Positions 51,454 through 59,143 of a DNA stretch of 64,000 nt are shown piece after piece; within the stretch, counting starts at the first letter, position 1; each line of letters begins with the position of its first letter. The DNA is from Planctomycetota bacterium (lineage in GTDB: Bacteria > Planctomycetota > Planctomycetia > Planctomycetales > Planctomycetaceae). Location: the NCBI GenBank assembly GCA_027623235.1, contig JAQBVJ010000004.1, forward strand, positions 49,871-113,870, given 5' to 3'. The notes under the pieces are model-generated. The model saw only the letters and a program-made list of their open reading frames with translations. It ran no database searches and had not been told where the DNA came from. A program made the translations under genes and the position numbers.

Positions 51454-52026
51454 ATGGCCCAAAAAGGCAACAAACGGGACGGAAGCAAAACTCAGGCGGT
51501 TCGTGACCACTTCAAAGCGAATCCAGGAATGGGATCGAAGGAAGTCCAGGCTGAACTTGAGAAATCCGGAGTGGGTGTTTCGCTGGCACTTGTGAATAAA
51601 GTGAAATACGCGCCAGGTGCCGGTAAGAAGGCAACGAAGAAATCCGCCAGGAAATCGACTGCGAAACGGAGCACGGCTGCAAAGGGTCGGGCTGGCCGAC
51701 CGAAGAGCAGCGATGGAGCAAGCATGAGCGACCAGATTCGCGCCTACATGGCTGCGAATCCAGGTGCGAGTCGACCGGAGATTCGTGCCGGCCTCCAGGG
51801 GCAGGGTGTTGATGTGAAGGCGTCGCTGGTGAATGCCGTATTTATCAAAGTTCGAAAGGGTGGCGGAAAGAAGGCAAAACCCGGTCGGCGCCCCGGCAGG
51901 CCAGCAGCGGCCCCATCCAGTGCGCTGAGTGCCGCCGAGCTGATCAGTGCGAAGCAGATGATCGACAAGATAGGCGGCATCGCCAAAGTGCGAGAGGCTC
52001 TGGGACTGCTTGAGCAGCTTCAGTAG
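51454..52026 (+). CDS. AT-hook DNA-binding protein with a duplicated helical domain
   Basis: A 190-residue, very basic protein. It contains two copies of a domain of about 45 residues: SKTQAVRDHFKANPGMGSKE-VQAELEKSGVGVSLALVNKV at 11-50, and SDQIRAYMAANPGASRPEIR-AGLQGQGVDVKASLVNAVFI at 92-131. Each is followed by a Lys/Arg-rich linker with an AT-hook-like GRP core (GRAGRPKSS; GRRPGRPAAA). The helical unit looks like a small helix-turn-helix or winged helix. A nucleoid-associated or regulatory role is likely by pattern; no exact family name is certain. The 245-base AT-rich region before it probably holds its promoter, and a GGAG-type site precedes the ATG. A terminator follows. Confidence 0.8.
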   Translation: MAQKGNKRDGSKTQAVRDHFKANPGMGSKEVQAELEKSGVGVSLALVNKVKYAPGAGKKATKKSARKSTAKRSTAAKGRAGRPKSSDGASMSDQIRAYMAANPGASRPEIRAGLQGQGVDVKASLVNAVFIKVRKGGGKKAKPGRRPGRPAAAPSSALSAAELISAKQMIDKIGGIAKVREALGLLEQLQ

Positions 52027-52052
52027 GCAGAATTCGATTCGGTTGAGAATTG

Positions 52053-52090
52053 ACCCCGATCGCCGCTCTGGCTGTCGGGGTTTTCTTTTT
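52053..52090 (+). terminator. Rho-independent terminator
   Basis: The stem ACCCCGA / TCGGGGT has a 15-base loop, followed by TTTCTTTTT. It lies 26 bases after the AT-hook gene and before the converging SelD-fusion gene. Confidence 0.85.
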
Positions 52091-52105
52091 GGCGGATGAG
52101 AAAGG

Positions 52106-54349
52106 CTATTCTTCGATCGTAAGAACGGGATGTGACGACGCAGGTCCAACGGTGCCAACGGCAATTGCCTGGATCCCCTCCCCCGAAAGGGCGTTGAGCA
52201 TCGTCTCCGTGCCGCCTTTCCGTACGGCGATCATCAGGCCGCCAGACGTTTGCGGATCAAACAGAGCGGCGGCCTCTGGAAGCTGATAAGCGTTCTCGAC
52301 GCCTTGCCATCGTAACCGAGTCTCAATTTCACGATTCGCCGGTGCCAGTGTGCTTTCGATTCCGAAAGAAACGATCTCGGTGAATCCGGTCAGCAATGGA
52401 ACGTCGGAGAGACGCACAGTTGCGTCAACCCGGCTTGCGTCGAGCATTTCAAGGAGATGCCCGGCCAGACCGAATCCAGTGATGTCGGTCAGTGCGACGC
52501 AGTTGTGAGCTCGTGCAATTCTGGCGGCATGCTGGTTGCTCTTCAGCATCGAAGTGAGCATCTGATCGGCCCAGACGCCTCGAGTCACAGCCTGAGGAAT
52601 GCCGGCAAGCAGTGCTCCGGTTCCCAGTGGTTTGGTCAGGATGAGTCCGTCACCCTCGGTCAGGCCTTCCTTGCGAAGTGGAGACCCACCGTCGAGGCTG
52701 CCGAGCACGGTGAATCCAACGGTCAATTCTGCAGCTTCCGTTGTGTGGCCGCCGAGCAGTTCCACGTCTGCCTTCGAGAACTCGTGAAGAGCCCCGCTGA
52801 GTACCTGGTAAAGGAGATCCGTTTGCTGGCGGGGGTGCCCTTCCTGAATCTGGACCATCGCCATGGCGCCATACGGTCGAGCTCCCATCGCCCAGATATC
52901 GCTGAGTGAATTCAGGGCGGCGACCCGGCCGACGATCCACGGGTCATCGAGAAATGCCTGAAAGAAATCGACGGACACCAGATCCGCGCGCGTGACGTCC
53001 GGGTTGAGCATCGCGGCGTCTTCCGGGCCGCTCAATGCGGAATGAGATTTCCGCGAATGAGATTTCGCTGAGTGAGAATCCGGCGCCACCGAATCGCTCG
53101 CCAGACGCTCAAGTGCTGCCGTCAGAACCCCGGCGCCGGCCTTTCCTCCGCAGCCGCGGCACCTCATTTCCGGCAGTTCATGATTGCGATCGGGAACGGT
53201 CATCCTCATTGGCTCGTAGGCCTGGTACATCCGCATGAAGCGGCGGTCAATGTAGTCCTTGAGCTTCCAGGCCCAGCGGCTGTACGCGGACATGCCCTGA
53301 AAACTGGCGAACGCTCGACCAGTTCCGTCGGCGAGCAGCGAAAGAAATCCATCCTGTGGCTTGTAAGCTTGAAGCGTTTCTCCCTTCAACATCCGGCGAA
53401 TGTTTTCCCACAGGACAGGCCCCTCGCGCACGGCAAAGACGCCGGCTTTGGGGACCGGGCGATCGACGATGGTGGCGGAATCTCCGACGGCGAACACGGG
53501 GCGGTCGGCGACGGTCTGCAGAGTCGATCGCACAGCCAGGAAGCCGTCATCAGCTCTGGGGAGGTCGATACTGGCCAGGAGGGGAGGGGGAGCCGCAGCG
53601 GTGGCCCACAGAACGATGTCGGCAGGAATGGCCTCCCCGTTTTCGAACTCGACGGTTTCGGCGCGGACTGCTCTGACTCGGGAACCGAGACGCAGCGAGG
53701 TGCCGCGTTGTTCGAGATGAGTCACCACGCGGTGCCGCGTTTTCTTTTCGTAGCTGCGAAGGATCTCATCGGAGCCGTCGACAAGGGTGATTCTGCCAGG
53801 CGTGTTTCGCGTTGCCAGGTAGGCTTCCAGGCACATTGCGATCTCTGTGCCGGCCGCTCCCCCTCCGACGACAACGGCCTGAATCGGATCGGACTTCCCG
53901 GATGCCTCGTATTCTGAAAGCCGAGTTTCAAGCCGGCTTTGAAATGTGGCCATCGGCTTGATCGGAAGAAAGCCGGGCTCTTCGGCCCACTCCGAGTGTC
54001 CCGCCGGAACAGAACCGGCACCGATCGAGGCGATGTCAAAGCGGATCGGCGGTCTCGTGCGGAAGTGAACTCTGCGTTTCTCAGAGTCAACCCGGACAGC
54101 TTCGTCGATGATGACTCGGATTCCAGACGGAGCGGCCAGGCGGTAAAGGTCAATCTCCATGTCGTCGGCGGTGTACAGCCCGGCGAGCATTCCAGGCAAC
54201 ATTCCGCTGTACGTGGCGCGGCTGAAGGGGCTTACGATGGTGAGCCGGACATCCGGCAGCGGAGCCATTCGAAACATGCGCACGATGTGCATGTTCGTGT
54301 GCCCGGCACCAATCAGGACGACGTCGTACGTCGGGAGTTTGTTCCGCAT
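52106..54349 (-). CDS. selD: NADH-dehydrogenase-like oxidoreductase fused to selenide, water dikinase
   Basis: 747 residues. Residues 1-390 are a type II NADH-dehydrogenase-like flavoprotein: dinucleotide folds VVLIGAGHTNMHIVRMF and AVVVGGGAAGTEIAMCLEAY, and the FAD motif VFAVGDSATI. From about 395 a complete SelD follows: RGCGGKAGAGVLTAAL with catalytic Cys400 and Lys403 (E. coli Cys17 and Lys20), VDFFQAFLDDPWIVGRVAALNSLSDIWAMGARP, GGHTTEAAE, LTKPLGTGALLAG, TDITGFGLAGHL and DPQTSGGLMIA. It makes selenophosphate, needed for selenocysteine or selenouridine. Such fusions are known from cyanobacteria and some protists. A short Ser/His-rich repeat lies at residues 424-440. It is 63 bases downstream of the Tat-exported cupin gene on the same strand. 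Confidence 0.92.
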   Translation of the reverse strand: MRNKLPTYDVVLIGAGHTNMHIVRMFRMAPLPDVRLTIVSPFSRATYSGMLPGMLAGLYTADDMEIDLYRLAAPSGIRVIIDEAVRVDSEKRRVHFRTRPPIRFDIASIGAGSVPAGHSEWAEEPGFLPIKPMATFQSRLETRLSEYEASGKSDPIQAVVVGGGAAGTEIAMCLEAYLATRNTPGRITLVDGSDEILRSYEKKTRHRVVTHLEQRGTSLRLGSRVRAVRAETVEFENGEAIPADIVLWATAAAPPPLLASIDLPRADDGFLAVRSTLQTVADRPVFAVGDSATIVDRPVPKAGVFAVREGPVLWENIRRMLKGETLQAYKPQDGFLSLLADGTGRAFASFQGMSAYSRWAWKLKDYIDRRFMRMYQAYEPMRMTVPDRNHELPEMRCRGCGGKAGAGVLTAALERLASDSVAPDSHSAKSHSRKSHSALSGPEDAAMLNPDVTRADLVSVDFFQAFLDDPWIVGRVAALNSLSDIWAMGARPYGAMAMVQIQEGHPRQQTDLLYQVLSGALHEFSKADVELLGGHTTEAAELTVGFTVLGSLDGGSPLRKEGLTEGDGLILTKPLGTGALLAGIPQAVTRGVWADQMLTSMLKSNQHAARIARAHNCVALTDITGFGLAGHLLEMLDASRVDATVRLSDVPLLTGFTEIVSFGIESTLAPANREIETRLRWQGVENAYQLPEAAALFDPQTSGGLMIAVRKGGTETMLNALSGEGIQAIAVGTVGPASSHPVLTIEE
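53030..53080. repeat. Short in-frame tandem repeats in the SelD part
   Basis: Three degenerate units of about 15 bases encode the Ser/His/Lys stretch HSAKSHSRKSHSALSG, located between the catalytic Cys region and the first DFF motif. The frame is kept. The corresponding stretch in SelD is a flexible loop. Confidence 0.6.
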
Positions 54350-54412
54350 GAATCAGACAGGGCAGGATATGGCAGGGCAGTGAGGCGAGGCCAGCGCGGG
54401 AAGATGTGATGG

Positions 54413-55174
54413 TTATCCGAATTGCTCATGGGCCTGTTTGTAGCCGAGCCGGGGAGCTCGAATCAGACCGCCAGACAGCTTTTCGCCATCCGGGTCGACA
54501 TAGATGCGACCGGTTGGCAACGCGCTGCCGGGGCGAACGCTGAGGATGTGAATGTTGAAGATAAAGGCGGTTTCGGACGTCGCCTTGAACCAGTGAATGT
54601 TGTCTTTGTAATCGGAAACCGACGACGACTCGCCGGGAGCAAACTGTCGATCGATCGTTGGCCGAATCAGCACGTGTTCGTCCTGATCCTCGATGCGATC
54701 ATAGTGCCGTCCGTGGAGCTCGCCTTTCACGACCAGAAAGGCCGTCGCCATATTGTTGTGGCCGTGCGGGACGACGGAACGACCTTTTTTCATGGCGAAA
54801 ATCTGGCGACCGAAGACCAGTTCTCTGGGCAGACCCTCGACGTCCGGCAACTGCGGGCGGAGGCTTCGGGCTCCGTTGTCGACATGCTTCAGGTTTTTCG
54901 TGAGCTCGTCGAAGTTCACAAATTTCAGCAGGTCTTCCGGAGCGACTTTTGAAAACAGCTGCTCGACTTTCTTCTGCCATTCGACCTGGCTGACTCGCTG
55001 TTCTTTCACATCCGCGGCGAGCGAGTTCACATCAGAGACCCACTTCGCGATTTCCGGCTGGACGTCTGCGGCGAACGCCTCGCCTTGAACGAGCAGGTCG
55101 AGCAGCGACCACGACATCAGGCCGGCCAGCGATGCTGACGAGAATTCCCGTCGCGAAATCGAGCGATCGTTCAT
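54413..55174 (-). CDS. Tat-exported cupin-like protein
   Basis: 253 residues with a twin-arginine signal (SRREFSSASLAGLMSWSLLDLL). A helical stretch (about 38-95) is followed by a cupin-like beta domain: VVPHGHNNMATAFLVVKGELHGRHYDRI gives the first motif, with its His and Glu metal-ligand pattern, and the second half reads DNIHWFKATSETAFIFNIHIL. A metal site is plausible. It is exported folded by the Tat pathway. It lies upstream of the SelD fusion on the same strand with a 63-base gap; a functional tie to selenium is not shown. Function unknown. Confidence 0.75.
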   Translation of the reverse strand: MNDRSISRREFSSASLAGLMSWSLLDLLVQGEAFAADVQPEIAKWVSDVNSLAADVKEQRVSQVEWQKKVEQLFSKVAPEDLLKFVNFDELTKNLKHVDNGARSLRPQLPDVEGLPRELVFGRQIFAMKKGRSVVPHGHNNMATAFLVVKGELHGRHYDRIEDQDEHVLIRPTIDRQFAPGESSSVSDYKDNIHWFKATSETAFIFNIHILSVRPGSALPTGRIYVDPDGEKLSGGLIRAPRLGYKQAHEQFG

Positions 55175-55387
55175 GGTGATTCGCCTGTCTGTTGTGAAGA
55201 GAGGTGACTTGACGCGGCGGGAGTCTACCCGATTCGCGGCGAGACACGGAACTCTGAAGTGCCGAGGCCTGTCGGAGTTTGACAGGCTCGCGCCGCGACA
55301 TACGTTAAGAGTAAGCGGCCCCTGAGAGCACTAATTCGGGGATCGACCGGCCCTGCATCCCGCACGACTCGCTTAATCCGAATCCGC

Positions 55388-56470
55388 ATGCCGATCAACA
55401 AGCGAAAAATTCTGCTCCGCGGCCTGAAAGCGACGGGCGGGCTGCGCCTGCTCGAATCGACATCCGCCTGGAGCGGGCTGCTTGTGCTCAATTATCACCG
55501 CATCGGAACTGTCGGCGACTCGCTGTTTGATCGCGCGTTGTGGAGCGCGAGTCAGGAGACCTTTGACCGCCAGGTTCGGCTGCTGGCGCGAAGCTGCGAG
55601 GTTGTTGGTCTCGACGAGTTGCCGGACGTGGTTCGCGGACTGGAGTCTGGCCGGCGGTCCCTGGCCAGCCAGGACCGGTTCGCGATGATCACCTTCGACG
55701 ACGGGTACCTCGACAATTTCGAGCAGGCGTTTCCAGTCCTGAAGTCGAACGGCGTCTCCGGCGTGTTCTTCGTCACGACGGGATTTGTGGACGAAACTCC
55801 GCTCGCGTGGTGGGATGAAATCTCCTGGATGGTTCGCTCGTCCCGGTGTGAGTCGATCCGGTGCGAGTCGATCCGGTGCGAGTCGATCGACGCTTCGGTC
55901 TGGTCTGGCGGGCGAGTTGTGATCGACCGACCGGATTGCGATGTCGCGATTCGAAGTCTGCTTCAGCATTACTACGGGCTCGACGCGAGCCGCACCGTCG
56001 AGTTTCTCGACTTCCTGGCAGAGGCAACAGGAGCAGGACGCGCTCCTCGGTCTTTGTCTGACGGCCTCTGGATGAACTGGGATCAGGTGCGGCAGATGCG
56101 TGCCGAAGGGATGAGTTTCGGAGCGCACACCGTGACGCATCCCGTTCTGGCTCGGCTGTCGCCGGAACAGCAAAGCTTTGAGATCTGCGAATCGAAGCTG
56201 CGTCTGGAACGGGAACTTGGCGAGCCGATCACGGCACTCAGTTACCCCGTCGGGCGTCGCGACGCTTTTGATCAACGGACTCAAACGGCGCTCTCGCATC
56301 ACGGAATCGAGTGGGCCTTCAGCTACTACGGTGGATTTCTCACTCGCGACCTGGCACGGCGACGTCAGGTCGACCGGCTCGACATTCCGCGAGTCGCTGT
56401 CGAGAGCGACACCTCGTCCGCGGATTTCCGTTCGTACGTCGCTCTGCCGCAGGTTTTTTCGCGGCATTGA
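55388..56470 (+). CDS. Polysaccharide deacetylase family protein
   Basis: 360 residues with a NodB-type domain. Motif 1 is MITFDDGYLDNFEQAFPVLK (Asp104-Asp105), motif 2 GAHTVTHPVLARLSPEQ with its His pair, and late motifs are LSYPVGRRDAF and AFSYYGG. It should remove N- or O-acetyl groups from a surface or capsular polysaccharide. No signal peptide is evident, so it may act on the cytoplasmic face or be anchored otherwise. It carries an in-frame tandem triplication of five residues, RCESI, at residues 153-167. The ATG at 55388 is the natural start. Confidence 0.88.
   Translation: MPINKRKILLRGLKATGGLRLLESTSAWSGLLVLNYHRIGTVGDSLFDRALWSASQETFDRQVRLLARSCEVVGLDELPDVVRGLESGRRSLASQDRFAMITFDDGYLDNFEQAFPVLKSNGVSGVFFVTTGFVDETPLAWWDEISWMVRSSRCESIRCESIRCESIDASVWSGGRVVIDRPDCDVAIRSLLQHYYGLDASRTVEFLDFLAEATGAGRAPRSLSDGLWMNWDQVRQMRAEGMSFGAHTVTHPVLARLSPEQQSFEICESKLRLERELGEPITALSYPVGRRDAFDQRTQTALSHHGIEWAFSYYGGFLTRDLARRRQVDRLDIPRVAVESDTSSADFRSYVALPQVFSRH
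55844..55888. repeat. 15-base unit repeated three times in frame
   Basis: The unit CGGTGCGAGTCGATC is present three times in a row; the first copy has TGT in place of TGC. It encodes RCESI three times within the deacetylase gene, in a loop between motifs 1 and 2. Confidence 0.9.
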
Positions 56471-56823
56471 ACTCCCGGCAATGAAACCGCCTCCCGCGGT
56501 CTCACGCCGACTGCATCGCCACCGGCGGAACACACTCTCAATCACTGCGTTGAGAGGTCTCGTAACAAGAAGCGTGCCAAAGTTCGGAATTCTCAACGAC
56601 GCCCGAATCCCTGGCAGGTTCTGTTGAGTTTCCACGGAGGCTGACGTTTCAGTGGAGGCACCCGACAGGCGGGATGCCGATCAGGCTGCAAGTCTGACAA
56701 TCGTCTGTTGCATGAATTGCAATCGGTCTTCCTGCGAACTGCCGGAGCTTGAACAAACCGGTACACTTTCCGCCCGGCCCATGTTGAGTTGCTGGCCGGG
56801 CGGCGAGATTTCCTGGAGGCGGC
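56471..56823. other. Intergenic region before the CpaF-type gene
   Basis: No convincing gene in 353 bases. A short frame at 56652-56846 is Cys-rich but overlaps the next start and has no clear homology. A strong ribosome-binding site GGAGG (56815-56819) sits five bases before the CpaF start codon. Confidence 0.55.
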
Positions 56824-57939
56824 ATGTCACGCGAAGCAATTTTTGAAGCAACACTCGGCTATTTCATGGGGCCGATCCGAGAATTCCTCGAAGATGATTC
56901 CGTGACCGAAATCATGGTCAACGGTTTCGATCAGGTGTACGTCGAGCGGCACGGCAAGTTGTACGAGACGGAGGCTCGTTTCCTGAGCGACGACGCGCTG
57001 ATCTCGGCGATTCACAACGTCGCGCAGTACGTCGGCCGCGAGATCGATCGTGACCATCCGGTGCTTGATGCGCGTCTGCCGGACGGCTCCCGGGTACACG
57101 CGGTGATTCCTCCCAGCGCCCGGACCGGGACGTATCTGACGATTCGAAAGTTCAAGCAGGATATTCTGGGGCTGTCAGACTTTGTCCGGTTGAAAAGTCT
57201 CAACAAGCAGGCGCAGGAGTTTCTGGAACTCTCCGTCCAGCTTCACAAAAACATGGTCGTGTCCGGCGGAACGGGGACCGGGAAGACGACGATGCTTAAT
57301 GCCGTTTCGACAGCCGTGCCCGAGACGGAACGAATCGTCGTGATCGAAGACAGCTCGGAATTGAAGCTGGCGCAGAAGCACGCGCTCTACCTGGAAGCCC
57401 AGCAGGCCGACAACTACGGGCACGGTCAGGTGACGATTCGCGACCTGTTCCGCGCGTCGCTGCGAATGCGGCCGGACCGAATTATCGTCGGTGAAGTTCG
57501 CGGTGGAGAGGCGCTCGACATGGTTCAGTCGATGATCAGTGGTCACACCGGCTCGCTCACGACGGTCCACGCGACGTCGCCGCGCGACGCGCTGGTCCGA
57601 CTCGAAACGCTGTCGCTGATGTCGGATGTCGATCTTCCCGTGTACGTCGCGCGGGCGCAGGTCGCGTCGGCGATCAACCTGATCGTGCAGTTGATGCGAT
57701 TTGCCGAGGATGGATCACGGAAGGTGACTCGCATCACCGAGTGCTTCGGGCTTGACGAGAACAACCAGTACCGCGTTCAGGATCTGTTCGTATCGCGAAT
57801 GAAGGGGCGGGATGCGGATGGGAATCTAATGTCGGAACTGGAATACACCGGTATCCGGCCGACGTTTGCATCGGAGCCGTTCGAGCACGGCCTTGAGCAG
57901 CAGATTCATCACACCGGTGGAATCTGGCAGGAGCCGTGA
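56824..57939 (+). CDS. CpaF/TadA-type secretion ATPase
   Basis: 371 residues of the type II/IV secretion ATPase family. N-terminal MGPIREFLEDDSVTEIMVNGFDQVYVERHGKL, then the ATPase core: VSGGTGTGKTTMLNA (Walker A, about 147-161), IVVIEDSSELKL (Asp box), LRMRPDRIIVGEVRGGEALDM (Walker B) and SGHTGSLTTVHATSPRDAL (His box). It powers pilus or Tad-type assembly at the cytoplasmic membrane. Here it is alone: no CpaB, CpaC, TadB, TadC or pilin genes are within the window. The start is fixed by GGAGG at 56815-56819. Confidence 0.9.
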   Translation: MSREAIFEATLGYFMGPIREFLEDDSVTEIMVNGFDQVYVERHGKLYETEARFLSDDALISAIHNVAQYVGREIDRDHPVLDARLPDGSRVHAVIPPSARTGTYLTIRKFKQDILGLSDFVRLKSLNKQAQEFLELSVQLHKNMVVSGGTGTGKTTMLNAVSTAVPETERIVVIEDSSELKLAQKHALYLEAQQADNYGHGQVTIRDLFRASLRMRPDRIIVGEVRGGEALDMVQSMISGHTGSLTTVHATSPRDALVRLETLSLMSDVDLPVYVARAQVASAINLIVQLMRFAEDGSRKVTRITECFGLDENNQYRVQDLFVSRMKGRDADGNLMSELEYTGIRPTFASEPFEHGLEQQIHHTGGIWQEP

Positions 57940-57954
57940 CAATTCTTCGCGGAA

Positions 57955-58485
57955 CTATCGCCAGATGCCTCGTCGCGCCGCGCGGGCTTCGGACTCCGCC
58001 TCGCGAAATCGACGCTTCATGGATGCGTCGAACGGGTAGCGGGTGACACATTCGCTCAGGCCGGCCCGGATCAACTCCTCATTGAGGCACCAGTCGCCGA
58101 CATAGACATAGGCGAGCACCCTCTGGTACCGGTCGTACTTCTCCCGGTCGAACCGCAGTGTCACCTGCTTTCCTTCGACAGCCCGTTTCGTAAAGGCGGA
58201 GGCTTCCGGGCCGAGTGGTTCGACAGGCTTTGTCGGATGCTTTGTTTCGGGCGTGTCGACACCGATCAGCCGGACTCGTTCGTCGTTGCCGAGGACCAGC
58301 GTGTCGCCATCGACAACCCGTACAACCAGGTTCTGGCCGGACGCGTCTGAGACCGTGCCTGGCTGAAGCTGGTCCAGGATGCCGTAGTGCTTGAGCCCCC
58401 AGCCGATCAGGGCCAGCACGAGGATCGCGGCCGGTGGAAGTCGTTTTCGGCTGCGGTTTCGACTCGTTTTTTTTCTTCGCGCCAA
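57955..58485 (-). CDS. Thermonuclease (SNase-like), membrane-anchored
   Basis: 176 residues. A very basic N-terminus (ARRKKTSRNRSRKR) precedes one hydrophobic helix (AAILVLALIGWGLKHYGIL), so the enzyme is probably anchored and faces outward. The SNase domain holds VVDGDTLVLGNDERVRLIGVDTPETKHP (the Arg/Asp/Glu catalytic set) and FDREKYDRYQRVLAYVYVGD (second Arg). It cleaves DNA and RNA with calcium. The start is TTG (58483-58485) with a good GGAG about six bases upstream in the transcript. It converges with the CpaF gene. Confidence 0.88.
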   Translation of the reverse strand: MARRKKTSRNRSRKRLPPAAILVLALIGWGLKHYGILDQLQPGTVSDASGQNLVVRVVDGDTLVLGNDERVRLIGVDTPETKHPTKPVEPLGPEASAFTKRAVEGKQVTLRFDREKYDRYQRVLAYVYVGDWCLNEELIRAGLSECVTRYPFDASMKRRFREAESEARAARRGIWR

Positions 58486-58562
58486 GGCTCCGCCTTTCGC
58501 TCATCGGGTGTCAGGCTGTTCTACGGCCTGGGCATCCTGCCCATGGATATTTCTGACAAAAT

Positions 58563-58581
58563 CACGGCCTGGAAGGCCGTG
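58563..58581. other. Small perfect hairpin
   Basis: CACGGCC (58563-58569) pairs with GGCCGTG (58575-58581) around a five-base loop. It lies between two minus-strand genes, with an A/T-rich flank (ATTTTTC) on its right. It may be a weak terminator or one of the short dispersed palindromes of this genome. Confidence 0.4.
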
Positions 58582-58612
58582 CCACATTTTTCAGACGAGT
58601 CTGACAGTGGAC

Positions 58613-58912
58613 TCAGTTCTCGCTGAATCGCATCCGTCGTGGCCGGTGCAGGGCGAGCGGATCCTTGCGGTACTCGCGGCAACAGTCCTCGCACAGGTCG
58701 TAGCGATACGTGCGCGGCTCGCAGTCGTCAAGATGGAGTTCGCCGGTCAGGTCCATTTCGGCGAGCAGCTCAGAGATCTCTTCGAGGTTGTCCTGTTCCA
58801 GGTCGGCCTCGGTGATGGCTTCCGGATCGAATGACGGATAAACCTCAAGGCGAACCACAAAGCGGTTGTCCTTGGTTTTCTGCCCGCAAAGATCGCAGGA
58901 GTAATGCAGCAT
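58613..58912 (-). CDS. Small Cys-rich (zinc-ribbon-like) hypothetical protein
   Basis: 99 residues. An N-terminal CDLCGQ pair and a C-terminal LCEDCCREYRKDP pair (CxxC each) would form one zinc site around a central acidic, helical segment (DPEAITEADLEQDNLEEISELLAEMDL). No signal or membrane segment. It is conserved-looking and short but unassigned. It is on the same strand as the thermonuclease, 130 bases upstream, and may be independent. The 231 bases before it contain a 14-base direct repeat GATCCGCAACACAT (near 58955 and 59087). Confidence 0.7.
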   Translation of the reverse strand: MLHYSCDLCGQKTKDNRFVVRLEVYPSFDPEAITEADLEQDNLEEISELLAEMDLTGELHLDDCEPRTYRYDLCEDCCREYRKDPLALHRPRRMRFSEN

Positions 58913-59143
58913 GTCAGGGGTCCTTCCTGGCTGGCAGCCAGTTCTGCTCGGTCGATCCGCAACACATGTTCTAACGGACTCGTCCCGAAAATGCGGCTGC
59001 GACGACTCAAATCGTTCGCTCGATTAGACCAGAAGCCGCCGACCATCGAAAGCGACTCGCCACGCAAATCCGGGGATCCGCAACACATCGGAATCTGCTT
59101 GTGGAATGAGTGTTTGAATTTGACTTTTTCGGCCGCGTAATGC

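Noticed and set aside
55373..56635. 420-codon minus-strand open frame
   Set aside because: Antisense to the polysaccharide deacetylase, which has clear NodB motifs.
56652..56846. 64-codon Cys-rich frame before the CpaF-type gene
   Set aside because: It overlaps the well-supported CpaF start, and the strong ribosome-binding site serves CpaF. No homology recognised.
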